Positions 16,757 to 25,767 are shown, counted from the first letter of the stretch. The stretch: DNA of 64,000 nt from Pseudovibrio zosterae (GCF_033843645.1 NZ_JAWXVZ010000002.1:124001-188000), one strand, 5' to 3'. Notes: generated by a model from the letters alone, not told the origin. Program-made: numbers and translations.

Positions 16757-17953
16757 ATGAGCGTAGCGACCTATTCTCCGGAGGAGAAGTTCCGACTCGG
16801 GATGCTGTGGACGGATTCTCGCTATCGGTCCACCACCATTCAAATCATCGCGTTGTTTATCGTGATGCTGCTTGGTGCGTACCTGATTAACAACATCATT
16901 ACCAACCTTGCCGCCCTCGGTAAGGATTTCAATTTCAGCTTTTTGTTTGAGCCGGCCTATTACGACATCAATCAGCGGCTCATCGAATACAACTCACGCT
17001 CGCCGCACTGGATGGCAGCTGTTGTTGGCATATTGAACACGCTGCTTGTGGCGGTGCTCGGTTGCATTCTTGCTACCATTATCGGCGTGATTGCAGGCGT
17101 CCTTCGCCTCTCCAAGAATTTTGTGATCTCGCGGCTTATGTCCGTTTACATTGAGGTGGTTCGCAACATTCCTTTGCTGCTGCAAATCCTGTTGCTCTAC
17201 GCCATCTTTATTGAAGTGCTGCCACGTCCGCGTGCCAGTGAACCCATGCTTGACGGCATGGTGGTCGCGACAAACCGTGGTTTTTATATACCTTCTCTGG
17301 TTCTTGGCGAAACTGGCTGGATTGTTGTTGCAACCTTCTTGGCGTCACTTGCCTCCATCTGGGGTTTCCGTCGTTGGGCGCACAAGCGTCAGGAAGAAAC
17401 AGGGCAGATCACGCCTGTTTTCCTGATCAGTCTGGCGATTTTTCTGGTTCCAACCACGGTGGTCTTCTTTGCTCTTGGGTCACCCATCTCTCTTGAGACG
17501 CCGGAGCTGAAAGGCTTTAATTACCAAGGGGGTATTCATCTGCGTAACTCGTTGGTTGCTCTGTGGCTAGCGTTGTCGATCTATACCGGTGCATTCATCG
17601 CGGAGATCGTACGTTCGGGCATTCAGGCAATCAGCAAGGGGCAGACTGAGGCAGCCTACGCTCTGGGCTTGCGTCCAAACCGGACCATGAACCTGGTGAT
17701 CCTCCCGCAAGCGCTCCGCGTCATTATTCCGCCGCTCATCAGTCAGTTCCTGAACCTGACAAAGAACTCTTCGCTTGCGATTGCAGTAGGGTACATGGAC
17801 GTGACCGGAACTCTGGGCGGCATTACGCTCAACCAGACCGGCCGAGAAATGGAATGTGTGTTGTTGCTAATGGCTTTCTACCTGACGGTCTCCCTGACCA
17901 TTTCAGCGGTGATGAACAAATACAACGCCTCTGTGAAGTTGAAGGAGCGCTGA
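16757..17953 (+). CDS. aapQ: General L-amino acid ABC transporter permease AapQ
   Basis: An inner-membrane permease of 398 residues, paired with AapM. A long N-terminal part holds a first membrane segment (IIALFIVMLLGAYLI) and the periplasmic region with FNFSFLFEPAYYDINQRLI. The split HisMQ-type permease domain follows. The EAA loop that docks to the ATPase is seen near residues 300-320 as TEAAYALGLRPNRTMNLVIL. The size exceeds the 220-250 residues of simple polar amino acid permeases, which is normal for AapQ. The stop lies one base before the aapM start. Confidence 0.92.
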   Translation: MSVATYSPEEKFRLGMLWTDSRYRSTTIQIIALFIVMLLGAYLINNIITNLAALGKDFNFSFLFEPAYYDINQRLIEYNSRSPHWMAAVVGILNTLLVAVLGCILATIIGVIAGVLRLSKNFVISRLMSVYIEVVRNIPLLLQILLLYAIFIEVLPRPRASEPMLDGMVVATNRGFYIPSLVLGETGWIVVATFLASLASIWGFRRWAHKRQEETGQITPVFLISLAIFLVPTTVVFFALGSPISLETPELKGFNYQGGIHLRNSLVALWLALSIYTGAFIAEIVRSGIQAISKGQTEAAYALGLRPNRTMNLVILPQALRVIIPPLISQFLNLTKNSSLAIAVGYMDVTGTLGGITLNQTGREMECVLLLMAFYLTVSLTISAVMNKYNASVKLKER

Positions 17954-17954
17954 G

Positions 17955-19082
17955 ATGACAAAAGATAGCTCCATTGCTTTTGTTCTCAAAAAGCCGAAGG
18001 AAGCAGAGCCGGCGCCAATTGCGACCACGGGTGCACTGGCGTGGACACGGGAGAACCTGTTCTCATCTCGGCTCAACACGGCTCTCACAATCCTGTCGCT
18101 GCTCTTCTTGGCATGGATGATACCTGGGCTCGTTCAGTGGACATTTGTTGATGCGGTGTGGTTCGCCAATTCGATTGATGAATGTCGCCAGCTGTCGCCC
18201 GGAGGGGCTTGCTGGGCGGTTATTACTGCGCGCTTTGATCAGTTCATGTTCGGGTTCTACCCCGAGGAGCTGCGCTGGCGCCCGGTTCTGGCATTCATTC
18301 TGCTCGGGGTAGCTCTTTTGCCGGTGCTGTGGGATGCGGTTCCCGCTCGCAAGCAATTGTTTTTCTTCTCCGCCATTTATCCGCTTGTGGCGTTCGCGCT
18401 GCTGTGGGGCGACGGTTTCATCTTTGAACGCGTAAATTCCAGTGATTTCGGTGGCTTTCTGCTCACCATGATCATTGGGGTAACCGGTATTTCGTTCTCA
18501 CTGCCGATCGGGGTGTTGCTTGCCCTTGGGCGTAACTCGAATTTGCCGTTCATCAAATTGATTTGCGTCACGTTCATTGAGTTCATTCGTGGGGTGCCGC
18601 TGATCACGCTGTTGTTTGTTGCGTCCACGTTGCTGAACTATCTGCTGCCACCGGGAACCAACTTCGACATCATCCTGCGTGTTCTCATCATGGTGACGCT
18701 GTTTGCTTCTGCCTACATGGCTGAGGTGATCCGCGGAGGTTTGGCAGCGCTGTCAAAAGGGCAGTATGAGGCCGCAGATGCCCTTGGTCTGACCTACTGG
18801 CAGTCCATGTACCTGATCATTTTGCCACAGGCCTTGAAGATCTCGATTCCGGGAATCGTGAATACTTTCATTGGTCTGTTCAAGGACACCACGCTGGTTT
18901 CCGTGATTGGCCTTTTGGATCCGCTGGGCATTATTCAGCCGATCCTTGCGGATTCCACATGGAATGGTCTGGTTGTTGAACTCTATGCCTTTGTTGGGCT
19001 CGTCTTCTTCGTCTTCTGCTTTGCAATGTCCCGATATTCCATGTATCTGGAACGCAAGCTAAGCGCCGGTGATCGTCACTAA
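17955..19082 (+). CDS. aapM: General L-amino acid ABC transporter permease AapM
   Basis: The second inner-membrane permease, 375 residues. It has a long N-terminal extension containing the conserved LSPGGACWAVITARFDQFMF and YPEELRWRP pieces found in AapM/BztC. The HisMQ domain then holds the segments LIKLICVTFIEFIRGVPLIT-like and the EAA loop QYEAADALGLTYWQSMYLII. It probably forms a heterodimer with AapQ. It starts with ATG right behind aapQ (GATG junction), so the two are co-translated. Confidence 0.92.
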   Translation: MTKDSSIAFVLKKPKEAEPAPIATTGALAWTRENLFSSRLNTALTILSLLFLAWMIPGLVQWTFVDAVWFANSIDECRQLSPGGACWAVITARFDQFMFGFYPEELRWRPVLAFILLGVALLPVLWDAVPARKQLFFFSAIYPLVAFALLWGDGFIFERVNSSDFGGFLLTMIIGVTGISFSLPIGVLLALGRNSNLPFIKLICVTFIEFIRGVPLITLLFVASTLLNYLLPPGTNFDIILRVLIMVTLFASAYMAEVIRGGLAALSKGQYEAADALGLTYWQSMYLIILPQALKISIPGIVNTFIGLFKDTTLVSVIGLLDPLGIIQPILADSTWNGLVVELYAFVGLVFFVFCFAMSRYSMYLERKLSAGDRH

Positions 19083-19129
19083 CGGTCCGGACCAGAGGAA
19101 GAACAAAAAAGATATTTGGAGAAACAAGA

Positions 19130-19927
19130 ATGAGTGAAGCTAATCTGACTGAAGTTCAGGCTGATCGCTCAAAGATGCAGATTTCAGAGACTGAAGTTGC
19201 TATTGACATCATCGGTATGAATAAGTGGTACGGAGACTTCCACGTTCTGCGCGACATCAACCTTCATGTCATGAAGGGCGAGCGTATTGTTATCTGCGGT
19301 CCGTCTGGTTCCGGCAAGTCCACCATGATCCGCTGCATCAACCGTCTGGAAGAGCACCAGAAGGGCAAGATCGTTGTAGATGGGATTGAACTGACCAGCG
19401 ACCTGAAGCGCATTGATGAAATCCGCCGTGAAGTTGGCATGTGCTTCCAGCACTTCAACCTGTTCCCGCATCTGACCATCTTAGAGAACTGCACTCTGGC
19501 TCCGATCTGGGTCCGCAAGATGCCGAAGAAGCAGGCGGAAGAGGTCGCCATGCACTATCTGGAGCGCGTGAAGATCCCTGAGCAGGCCAACAAATATCCT
19601 GGTCAGCTGTCGGGTGGTCAGCAGCAGCGCGTGGCAATTGCCCGCTCGCTCTGCATGAACCCAAAGATCATGCTGTTTGATGAGCCGACCTCTGCACTTG
19701 ACCCGGAAATGATCAAGGAAGTGCTTGATGTGATGGTTGGGCTGGCGGAAGAGGGCATGACCATGCTCTGCGTCACCCACGAAATGGGCTTTGCACGGAA
19801 AGTGGCAAACCGCGTGATCTTCATGGACCAAGGGCAGATTGTGGAGCAGAACGAGCCTGAGGAATTCTTCACCAATCCTCAGCACGAACGCACCCAGCTG
19901 TTCCTCTCTCAGATCTTGCATCACTGA
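19130..19927 (+). CDS. aapP: General L-amino acid ABC transporter ATP-binding protein
   Basis: The ATPase that drives AapQM, 265 residues. Walker A is GPSGSGKST (about 58-66), the Q-loop lies in CFQHFNLFPHLT, the signature is LSGGQQQRVAIARSL, Walker B is IMLFDEPTSALDP and the switch histidine is in CVTHEMGFA. The first 22 residues are a poorly conserved acidic leader. It is the last gene of aapJQMP, 47 bases after aapM, and is followed by a terminator. Confidence 0.94.
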   Translation: MSEANLTEVQADRSKMQISETEVAIDIIGMNKWYGDFHVLRDINLHVMKGERIVICGPSGSGKSTMIRCINRLEEHQKGKIVVDGIELTSDLKRIDEIRREVGMCFQHFNLFPHLTILENCTLAPIWVRKMPKKQAEEVAMHYLERVKIPEQANKYPGQLSGGQQQRVAIARSLCMNPKIMLFDEPTSALDPEMIKEVLDVMVGLAEEGMTMLCVTHEMGFARKVANRVIFMDQGQIVEQNEPEEFFTNPQHERTQLFLSQILHH

Positions 19928-19956
19928 TCTCAACGAGACGCTGTAATGACGATATG

Positions 19957-19983
19957 GAGCCCGGCGAGTTGCCGGGCTCTTTG
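19957..19983 (+). terminator. Intrinsic terminator after aapP
   Basis: GAGCCCGGC (19957-19965), loop GAGTT, GCCGGGCTC (19971-19979), then TTTG. It lies between the convergent aapP and tetR-type genes. Confidence 0.85.
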
Positions 19984-19986
19984 CAT

Positions 19987-20625
19987 TTACGGATGCTGTG
20001 GCGTCAGCAGGCAGTCGATACCGTGGACTGCAATCTGCTTCAGTTCTGACGCGTTCGCGCCCGCACGAGCCCGCAAGCTGATCCCATTGAGAAGTATACC
20101 GAGCAGATGACCGACAAGTGGGCGTTGTTCCTCCGGGATCGTTGGGGCCGTGCGGTTACCCTCTTGCAACAGCACCGCGAATTTGGCGTCCAGCTCCGAA
20201 ATGATTTTCTGAAGAGCTGTCCCGATCGCCTCAGAATGAAGGGTTTCAGCGGGTGCCGTACAGGCCACGAAGCATCCCAGTTTTGCATCGGCTTTGGCCT
20301 CAGCCGCAGCCAGCCCCGCAGTATAGATTGATATGGCCCCGTTGAAGATGTTTATCAGTCCGGTTCTCAGGTCAGGAGCCTCTTCAAGGGACTGTTCTGC
20401 CATGGTGGACATGCTTTTTGCAAAGAGCTCCAGAGACGCAATGTACATGTCCTCCTTGTTGCCAAAGGCAGCATAGAGACTTGGCCTGTTGATGCCCGTT
20501 GCTTTGGCAATGTCATCAAGGCTTGTGGCGGAAAAGCCGTTCTCCCAAAACAGATCCTTGATCTGCTCCAGAGCTTTTTCCCTGTTGAACTTTCGTGGTC
20601 GGCCCCGCGACTTGTGTTCCGTCAT
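19987..20625 (-). CDS. TetR/AcrR-family transcriptional regulator
   Basis: A 212-residue repressor-type protein. The N-terminal helix-turn-helix is clear: RKFNREKALEQIKDLFWENG (about 11-30) then SATSLDDIAKATGINRPSLY (32-51) and AAFGNKEDMY. The C-terminal ligand domain is the TetR_C type often seen in AcrR-like regulators, and its ligand is unknown. The gene is divergent from the HD-domain gene. One arm of a long inverted repeat starts at its own start codon, so it probably represses itself and its neighbour. Confidence 0.88.
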   Translation of the reverse strand: MTEHKSRGRPRKFNREKALEQIKDLFWENGFSATSLDDIAKATGINRPSLYAAFGNKEDMYIASLELFAKSMSTMAEQSLEEAPDLRTGLINIFNGAISIYTAGLAAAEAKADAKLGCFVACTAPAETLHSEAIGTALQKIISELDAKFAVLLQEGNRTAPTIPEEQRPLVGHLLGILLNGISLRARAGANASELKQIAVHGIDCLLTPQHP

Positions 20626-20687
20626 TTATGTACCGCTTCGCAAATTAATTTGATTGGTGCTTATTATTATGCGAAACAGTACATAAA
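20625..20687. promoter_or_regulatory. Inverted repeat between tetR-type gene and HD gene, probable operator
   Basis: Arm 1 is TTTATGTACCGCTTCGC (20625-20641) and arm 2 is GCGAAACAGTACATAAA (20671-20687). Arm 2 is the reverse complement of arm 1 at 15 of 17 positions. The arms are separated by 29 AT-rich bases. Arm 1 begins at the last base of the regulator's start codon and arm 2 ends 26 bases before the HD gene. This is the expected position for two operator sites that control both divergent promoters. Confidence 0.65.
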
Positions 20688-20713
20688 TTTGATGGAGATG
20701 AGAAGGACAAACA

Positions 20714-21490
20714 GTGTCGATCAATCAAATGGGCACACTGACCTGGGGGCGTCGAGAAGGGCGGTATAGTCGCGGTCGGCTGACACGTCTTGAGCGTCTC
20801 GCCCTCGTGCGAAACATGGCGCATCTAGAACTCATCGAGCTTGGTGATCTTTTTCGGAGAAGGCTTGGGCTGCTGCAGCCTGAGCGGGCGCTGCTAGAGG
20901 AATTGTTGCCCGAGGAGACCGCTTTGGTGAATGATGCGCTTAGTCTGGCCAAAGAGACACATGCCGAGGCTTTGCTTCACCACAGTTGGCGCACTTACTT
21001 GTTCGGGGCGTTGCTTGGCCGCCATGCCGGGCTGAACTATGATCCAGAACTGTTGTTTGTCTCGTGTATTCTGCATGATCTGGGAATTGCCTCAGACCGG
21101 GACGCGCATCCAGAGGAGTGTTGCTTCGCGGTGAGTGGGGCGGAGCGTGCGTGCGCCCATCTTGCTGCCAAAGGCCATGATACGGAAAAGGTGAACCGGA
21201 TAGGGGATGCGATGGCCCTTCACCTGAACGCCTATGTTTCAAGCCGCCTTCATGGTGCAGAGGCTCATTTGGTTTCGCGTGGTGCCGTTTGTGACTTGTT
21301 CGGCGCAGGTGTCCGGCGGCTGGCGGGAGCGTCAGTAGATGAGATCATGCTTCGCCACCCACGGGAGGGTGTTGTGGATGCTCTCGGGTTTGAAACTTTC
21401 CGTCATCTGCCAGGTACTCGCGCTGCGGTCATGACCGCGTTATCCGGTGGCAAGGCGCCCAAAACGCCGTTGGATCGCTATGGCATCTAG
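20714..21490 (+). CDS. HD-domain metal-dependent hydrolase, cyanamide hydratase-like
   Basis: A 258-residue protein with an HD domain at about residues 78-190. The metal ligands are visible as H90 in LLHHSWRTYLFGALLG, H121-D122 in CILHDLGIAS, and a later H in AMALHLNAY. The H-S-x-R pattern with ILHDLG resembles the HD proteins grouped with cyanamide hydratase rather than GTPase-type or (p)ppGpp enzymes. Substrate unknown. It is transcribed away from a TetR-type regulator, which suggests induction by a small molecule. The first 25 residues are basic and may not be conserved. Confidence 0.75.
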   Translation: MSINQMGTLTWGRREGRYSRGRLTRLERLALVRNMAHLELIELGDLFRRRLGLLQPERALLEELLPEETALVNDALSLAKETHAEALLHHSWRTYLFGALLGRHAGLNYDPELLFVSCILHDLGIASDRDAHPEECCFAVSGAERACAHLAAKGHDTEKVNRIGDAMALHLNAYVSSRLHGAEAHLVSRGAVCDLFGAGVRRLAGASVDEIMLRHPREGVVDALGFETFRHLPGTRAAVMTALSGGKAPKTPLDRYGI

Positions 21491-21502
21491 CGTAAAGAAA
21501 AA

Positions 21503-21542
21503 AGCCTCGCAGAAACAAAGCTCTGCGAGGCTTCTCTATCAA
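21503..21542. terminator. Bidirectional hairpin between the HD gene and sseA
   Basis: AGCCTCGCAGA (21503-21513) pairs perfectly with TCTGCGAGGCT (21532-21542). It is preceded by A-rich and followed by T-rich bases, so it can end both convergent genes. Confidence 0.8.
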
Positions 21543-21560
21543 TTTGATTCTGGCATAGAG

Positions 21561-22406
21561 CTATGCGCTACCCGTTGAAACTGGGGTGTCCTGCCGACTT
21601 CCCCATTCGGCCCAGGAGCCATCGTAAACAACGTGGTCTTCGTGGCCGATAAGGGTGAGCCCGAGGGCAATACCGGCAGCGGTTACACCAGACCCGCAGG
21701 TGCATACGGCTCGTGTGTTGGCGTTGATACCCGCATCATGAAAGATTTTCTTGAGGTCCTGGGGGGACTTGTAGGCACCATCAATCAACAGCTCGGCAAG
21801 CGGAACACTCTTGGCACCTGGCATGTGCCCTGAACGCATACCCTCGCGCGGCTCTGGCTCTTCCGCCGTGAACCGGCCACGGCCACGGGCGTCGACGATC
21901 ACACCATCGGCACCATTCACCACGTCTTTTACCTGCTCAAGATCATAGACTTTTGAGGTGTCCAGCATGCCTTTCAATGCACCTGGTACAGGGACATCGA
22001 GGGTGTCTGAAAGAGGGCGACCTTCGGCACGCCACTTGGGCAGGCCACCGTCGAGAACGTACACCTGCGTCAAACCAAAGATGCGCAACATCCACCAGGC
22101 ACGGGGCGCTGAGAAAATACCTGCTGCATCATAAAGAACCACAGTCTTGTCGTTTCCAACACCAAGAGCGCTTACTTTCTCGGTGAACTCCGCATCGCTC
22201 GGCAGCATGTGCGGGAGATCGGTATTCTGATCGGCGATATCCTCAATGTCGAAGAACTGTGCGCCGGGAATGTGGGCTTCAACAAACTCTTGTTTTGCAT
22301 CTCGCCCTGATGTTGGCAGATGGAAAGAGGCGTCAAGCACTACAAGATCTGGCCGGGACAGGTTCTCAGCAAGCCAGTTGGTCGTTACCAGTGGGGTTCC
22401 GGGCAT
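21561..22406 (-). CDS. sseA: 3-mercaptopyruvate sulfurtransferase
   Basis: Transfers sulfur from 3-mercaptopyruvate, made from cysteine, to thiols or cyanide. It has 281 residues and two rhodanese domains: an inactive N-terminal one (about 8-130, with VVLDASFHLP and VLDGGLPKW) and a catalytic one (about 160-275, VIVDARGRGRF). The active loop is C237-GSGVT in AVCTCGSGVTAAGIALG. The CGSGVT loop indicates mercaptopyruvate rather than thiosulfate preference. The gene begins three bases after alaX stops and shares the strand with cls and cysK. Confidence 0.92.
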   Translation of the reverse strand: MPGTPLVTTNWLAENLSRPDLVVLDASFHLPTSGRDAKQEFVEAHIPGAQFFDIEDIADQNTDLPHMLPSDAEFTEKVSALGVGNDKTVVLYDAAGIFSAPRAWWMLRIFGLTQVYVLDGGLPKWRAEGRPLSDTLDVPVPGALKGMLDTSKVYDLEQVKDVVNGADGVIVDARGRGRFTAEEPEPREGMRSGHMPGAKSVPLAELLIDGAYKSPQDLKKIFHDAGINANTRAVCTCGSGVTAAGIALGLTLIGHEDHVVYDGSWAEWGSRQDTPVSTGSA

Positions 22407-22409
22407 TGA

Positions 22410-23126
22410 TCAATCCTCCAGTTCTATGCGCACCCGGCGGTTTTGGCGGCCCTTTTTCTCCAGCTTGGAAATTCGGAGACGACCGATCTCGTTGCTGTGA
22501 GAAACATGGGTGCCACCGCAGGGTTGCAGGTCTACGTGTTCTCCAATTCTTATGAGGCGAACACGGCCACTGCCAGTCGGTGGTTTTACGCTCATGGTCT
22601 TGACGAGATCTGGGTTGGCGTTCAGCTCATCCTCTGTGATCCATTCAAAGGTAACTGGGTGATCCTCGTCCACCAGTGCCTGGAGTTTGGCGGTCAGTTC
22701 TTCCTTGTCCAGCGTGGCCTCGGGAATGTCGAAGTCAAGCCGTCCTGTGCCCTCTGAAATTTGCCCGCCAGTTACTGGGTAAGGCAACACAACGGACAGA
22801 AGGTGGAGGGCGGTGTGCACCCGCATGTGCTTGTAGCGGCGCTGCCAATCAAGATGCGCAATGAGCCTTTCACCAACCTGTGGCGGTGTTTCACACTCAG
22901 CCAGTTGATGTGCAATGACTTCCTTGGTCTCACCATAGAGGGTATTGATGACCTTCAGCTTTCCGCCATTTTCCAGCTCGAAGCTGCCAGAATCGCCAGG
23001 TTGCCCTCCGCCGGTTGGGTAGAAACAGGTTCGATCAAGGATGACCAGACCACCGTCTGAAACCGCGGTCACGGTGGCCTCGCAGGAACGCAGGTAAGGT
23101 TCATCTCGGAATAAAGGTTCTGTCAT
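22410..23126 (-). CDS. AlaX-type alanyl-tRNA editing protein
   Basis: A stand-alone trans-editing protein that deacylates mischarged Ser- (or Gly-) tRNA(Ala). The 238 residues cover the AlaRS editing core: FYPTGGGQPGDSG (36-48), the zinc histidines H104 and H108 in RVHTALHLLS, and C203 and H207 in LQPCGGTHVSH. There is no aminoacylation domain. The length fits the short-to-medium AlaX class with an N-terminal OB-like part. It lies directly before sseA on the minus strand and 94 bases after cls. Confidence 0.88.
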   Translation of the reverse strand: MTEPLFRDEPYLRSCEATVTAVSDGGLVILDRTCFYPTGGGQPGDSGSFELENGGKLKVINTLYGETKEVIAHQLAECETPPQVGERLIAHLDWQRRYKHMRVHTALHLLSVVLPYPVTGGQISEGTGRLDFDIPEATLDKEELTAKLQALVDEDHPVTFEWITEDELNANPDLVKTMSVKPPTGSGRVRLIRIGEHVDLQPCGGTHVSHSNEIGRLRISKLEKKGRQNRRVRIELED

Positions 23127-23220
23127 GGCTCACCTTGGCAAACGCTTTGAAATCACGAAGAGATTAACGGTTGACGTCAAGTGGTCAATGGAGATGGCTT
23201 CAACTGGGCTGTGGTTTGCC

Positions 23221-24651
23221 TCAAAGAATTGGCGAGAACAGTTTGGCGGCCTGACACAGAATACGGAAAGCATAGCGGCGGCTTCTCAGTTCAGCGAGGC
23301 CGGTCTGGCGGGCGTGGTCAAAGTCTGTGCGCAACATGCGGGCGGTGTCGTCAATCATCTTGGCTCCGGTGAACCAGAGAGTGATCTCGAAGTTGATGTT
23401 GAAGGACCGGTTGTCAAAGTTGACTGTGCCGACACCTGCAAGCGCATCGTCCACCAGAATGACCTTCTGATGCAGGAAGCCTTTTTGATAGCGATAGACT
23501 TTGATGCCGTGGTTGATGAGGTCATCAGCATGGGCATAACTTGCGAGCCAGACCAGCCGGTGGTCCGCCTTTTCGGGCAGCAGAATTCGCACATCGACAC
23601 CGCGCAGGGCGGCTGCGTAGAGGGCCGTCAGTATCTCGATACCTGGCACGAAGTAGGGACTGACAATCCAGAGGCGTTCGCGGGCACGGGAGATTGTCTC
23701 CATAAACGCGATGGCGCAATCCTCCAGCGGATCTGCCGGGCCTGTGGGCATAACCAGAACCGGCTGATTGCCCGGCGTTTCCAGCTCATCAGGAAGAGCC
23801 AGATCAATGGGGGCACCCGTGGCCCATTGCCAATCCTCGGCAAACGACAGAGCGGCGGCTATGGTGGCAGGTCCAGAAACCCGAACGTGGGTGTCACGCC
23901 AATGCCCAAACTTGGGGGAAAGCCCCAGATACTCCCGGCCGATGTTATGCCCGCCGACCCAACAGGTCTTGGCATCTGTGACGACAACCTTGCGGTGATT
24001 GCGGTAGTTCAGACGCATGGGGCCCAGCAGGCGGAGAAGTCTGTGGCGCTTATTGAAGCCGCTCACCTTTATCCCCGCGCGCTGCAGGCGGCCCACATAG
24101 TCATATGACAAATTACGGGAGCCCACATCGTCATAAAGGAAGTACACAAGCACGCCCTGGCGGGCTTTCTCCACCATTGCATCGGCCAGCGCCTGACCGA
24201 CTTCATCATCTTTGACAATGAAAAACTGAACGAGAACAAAGTGTTCAGCCTGCCTGATCCCATCAAGAATGGAGTTCAGCATGGCTTCTCCGTCGATCAG
24301 GAGCTTACAGTCATTTCCCTTCAAGAATGGCAGGGGGGTAATGCGGTTGTGAACGGTCCAGGCCTCGTTGGCTTCATAATCAATCAGAGCGCCGTGACGC
24401 TTGTTGATGTCTTGCTCAAAGGAGCTGAGGCCGCGCTGGATTTCGCCATAATCGTCAAAGCGTTTCCAAGCGAAAATGAGATACAGAAAAGCAGTGGGGA
24501 AGGGTAGGAAGAACAGAGAAAGCAGCCAAGCGATGGTGCCTGAGGACGTGCGGCCCCACATGATTTCTCGGGCTGCACACACCATGGACAGGCCGTACAC
24601 AAACGCGGTGATAAGGGCAATAATCGTGACGGTGCTAAACAAGGTATCCAT
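23221..24651 (-). CDS. cls: Cardiolipin synthase, phospholipase D superfamily
   Basis: Joins phosphatidyl groups to make cardiolipin in the inner membrane. From the ATG at 24651 the protein is 476 residues. Two N-terminal membrane segments (about 5-25 and 38-62) lead to two HKD motifs: H219-x-K221-x4-D226 in NYRNHRKVVVTD and H394-x-K396-x4-D401 in FLHQKVILVDD, each followed by the expected G-G/T-N and N/S residues. The start is placed at 24651 because CAGGAG lies ten bases upstream; an ATG at 24684 would add 11 residues. It lies between cysK and alaX on the same strand. Confidence 0.92.
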   Translation of the reverse strand: MDTLFSTVTIIALITAFVYGLSMVCAAREIMWGRTSSGTIAWLLSLFFLPFPTAFLYLIFAWKRFDDYGEIQRGLSSFEQDINKRHGALIDYEANEAWTVHNRITPLPFLKGNDCKLLIDGEAMLNSILDGIRQAEHFVLVQFFIVKDDEVGQALADAMVEKARQGVLVYFLYDDVGSRNLSYDYVGRLQRAGIKVSGFNKRHRLLRLLGPMRLNYRNHRKVVVTDAKTCWVGGHNIGREYLGLSPKFGHWRDTHVRVSGPATIAAALSFAEDWQWATGAPIDLALPDELETPGNQPVLVMPTGPADPLEDCAIAFMETISRARERLWIVSPYFVPGIEILTALYAAALRGVDVRILLPEKADHRLVWLASYAHADDLINHGIKVYRYQKGFLHQKVILVDDALAGVGTVNFDNRSFNINFEITLWFTGAKMIDDTARMLRTDFDHARQTGLAELRSRRYAFRILCQAAKLFSPIL

Positions 24652-24723
24652 GCGATGCAACTCCTGACCGCATGGATAACACATTCATCGGTTTAGGAAA
24701 GATCCGAAACCTTGGGTTTTAGA

Positions 24724-25767
24724 CTAAGCTTGCTCGGAGATGAACGGGACGGGAATATCTACCTTGCGTTCCATCCATTTAGGGACGGGCAGTTCCTTAG
24801 AGCGCAGGAATTCCGGGTTGAACAGCTTTGACTGATATCGGGTGCCGTAGTCACACAAAATGGTGACAATGGTTTTACCGGGTCCCATTTCTTTTGCCAG
24901 TCGAATGGCTCCTGCGACATTGATGCCGGATGAGCCCCCAAGACACAGACCTTCATGCTCGAGAAGGTCAAATACGATCTCAAGTGCTTCTGCATCAGGG
25001 ATCTGGAAGGGGATATCTACGGGTGCATTTTCCAGATTGGCGGTAATACGCCCCTGACCAATCCCCTCAGTGATGGAAGAGCCCTCGGACTTGAGTTCGC
25101 CATTCTTGTAGTAGTTGTAGATCGCCGCTCCCATGGGATCGGCAAGACCAATGGTGATGTCCTTGTTCTTGTCTTTGAGGCCTCTGCCTACGCCTGACAA
25201 CGTGCCGCCTGTGCCAACGGCACAAATGAAACCGTCAATCTTTCCATCGGTTTGCGCGTAGATCTCTGGGGCGGTCGTAACAATATGGCCGTCTCGGTTG
25301 GCGGTGTTGTCAAACTGGTTGGCCCAGATCGCGCCATTGGGTTCTGTCTTGGCCAGTTCCTCTGCGATCCGGCCTGAAACCTTGATGTAGTTGTTGGGAT
25401 TGCGATAGGGCACCGCAGGCACCTCGATGAGCTGTGCCCCTGCCAGGCGCAGCATATCTTTCTTTTCCTGGCTCTGTGTTTCGGGAATAACAATGACGGT
25501 GCGAAAACCGAGCGCGTTGCCCACAAGGGTCAGGCCAATGCCGGTGTTTCCGGCGGTGCCTTCCACGATCACACCGCCCGGTCTCAATCTTCCGGAGTTA
25601 ATTGCATCTTGAATGATGAAGAGGGCAGCGCGGTCCTTCACCGATTGTCCCGGGTTCATGAACTCTGCTTTTCCGTAGATATCGCAACCTGTTAGCTCGG
25701 ATGCCTTGCGGAGTTTGATCAGGGGAGTGTTTCCAATGGCGTCAATCACTGAGCTTCGGGCGGTCAT
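24724..25767 (-). CDS. cysK: Cysteine synthase A (O-acetylserine sulfhydrylase)
   Basis: Makes L-cysteine from O-acetylserine and sulfide with PLP. It has 347 residues. K44 in MNPGQSVKDRAA is the Schiff-base lysine, EGTAGNTGIGL is the substrate loop, AVGTGGTLSGVG is the phosphate cradle, and GGSSGINVAGA follows. The length is some 25-35 residues above classic CysK because of a C-terminal tail (KWMERKVDIPVPF), seen in the longer CysK/CBS-like group. It heads a minus-strand run with cls, alaX and sseA. Confidence 0.9.
   Translation of the reverse strand: MTARSSVIDAIGNTPLIKLRKASELTGCDIYGKAEFMNPGQSVKDRAALFIIQDAINSGRLRPGGVIVEGTAGNTGIGLTLVGNALGFRTVIVIPETQSQEKKDMLRLAGAQLIEVPAVPYRNPNNYIKVSGRIAEELAKTEPNGAIWANQFDNTANRDGHIVTTAPEIYAQTDGKIDGFICAVGTGGTLSGVGRGLKDKNKDITIGLADPMGAAIYNYYKNGELKSEGSSITEGIGQGRITANLENAPVDIPFQIPDAEALEIVFDLLEHEGLCLGGSSGINVAGAIRLAKEMGPGKTIVTILCDYGTRYQSKLFNPEFLRSKELPVPKWMERKVDIPVPFISEQA

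Noticed and set aside
23125..24108. 327-residue open frame opposite cls
   Set aside because: Lies entirely antisense to a well-supported cardiolipin synthase and has no family-like motif; it is a shadow of codon use.
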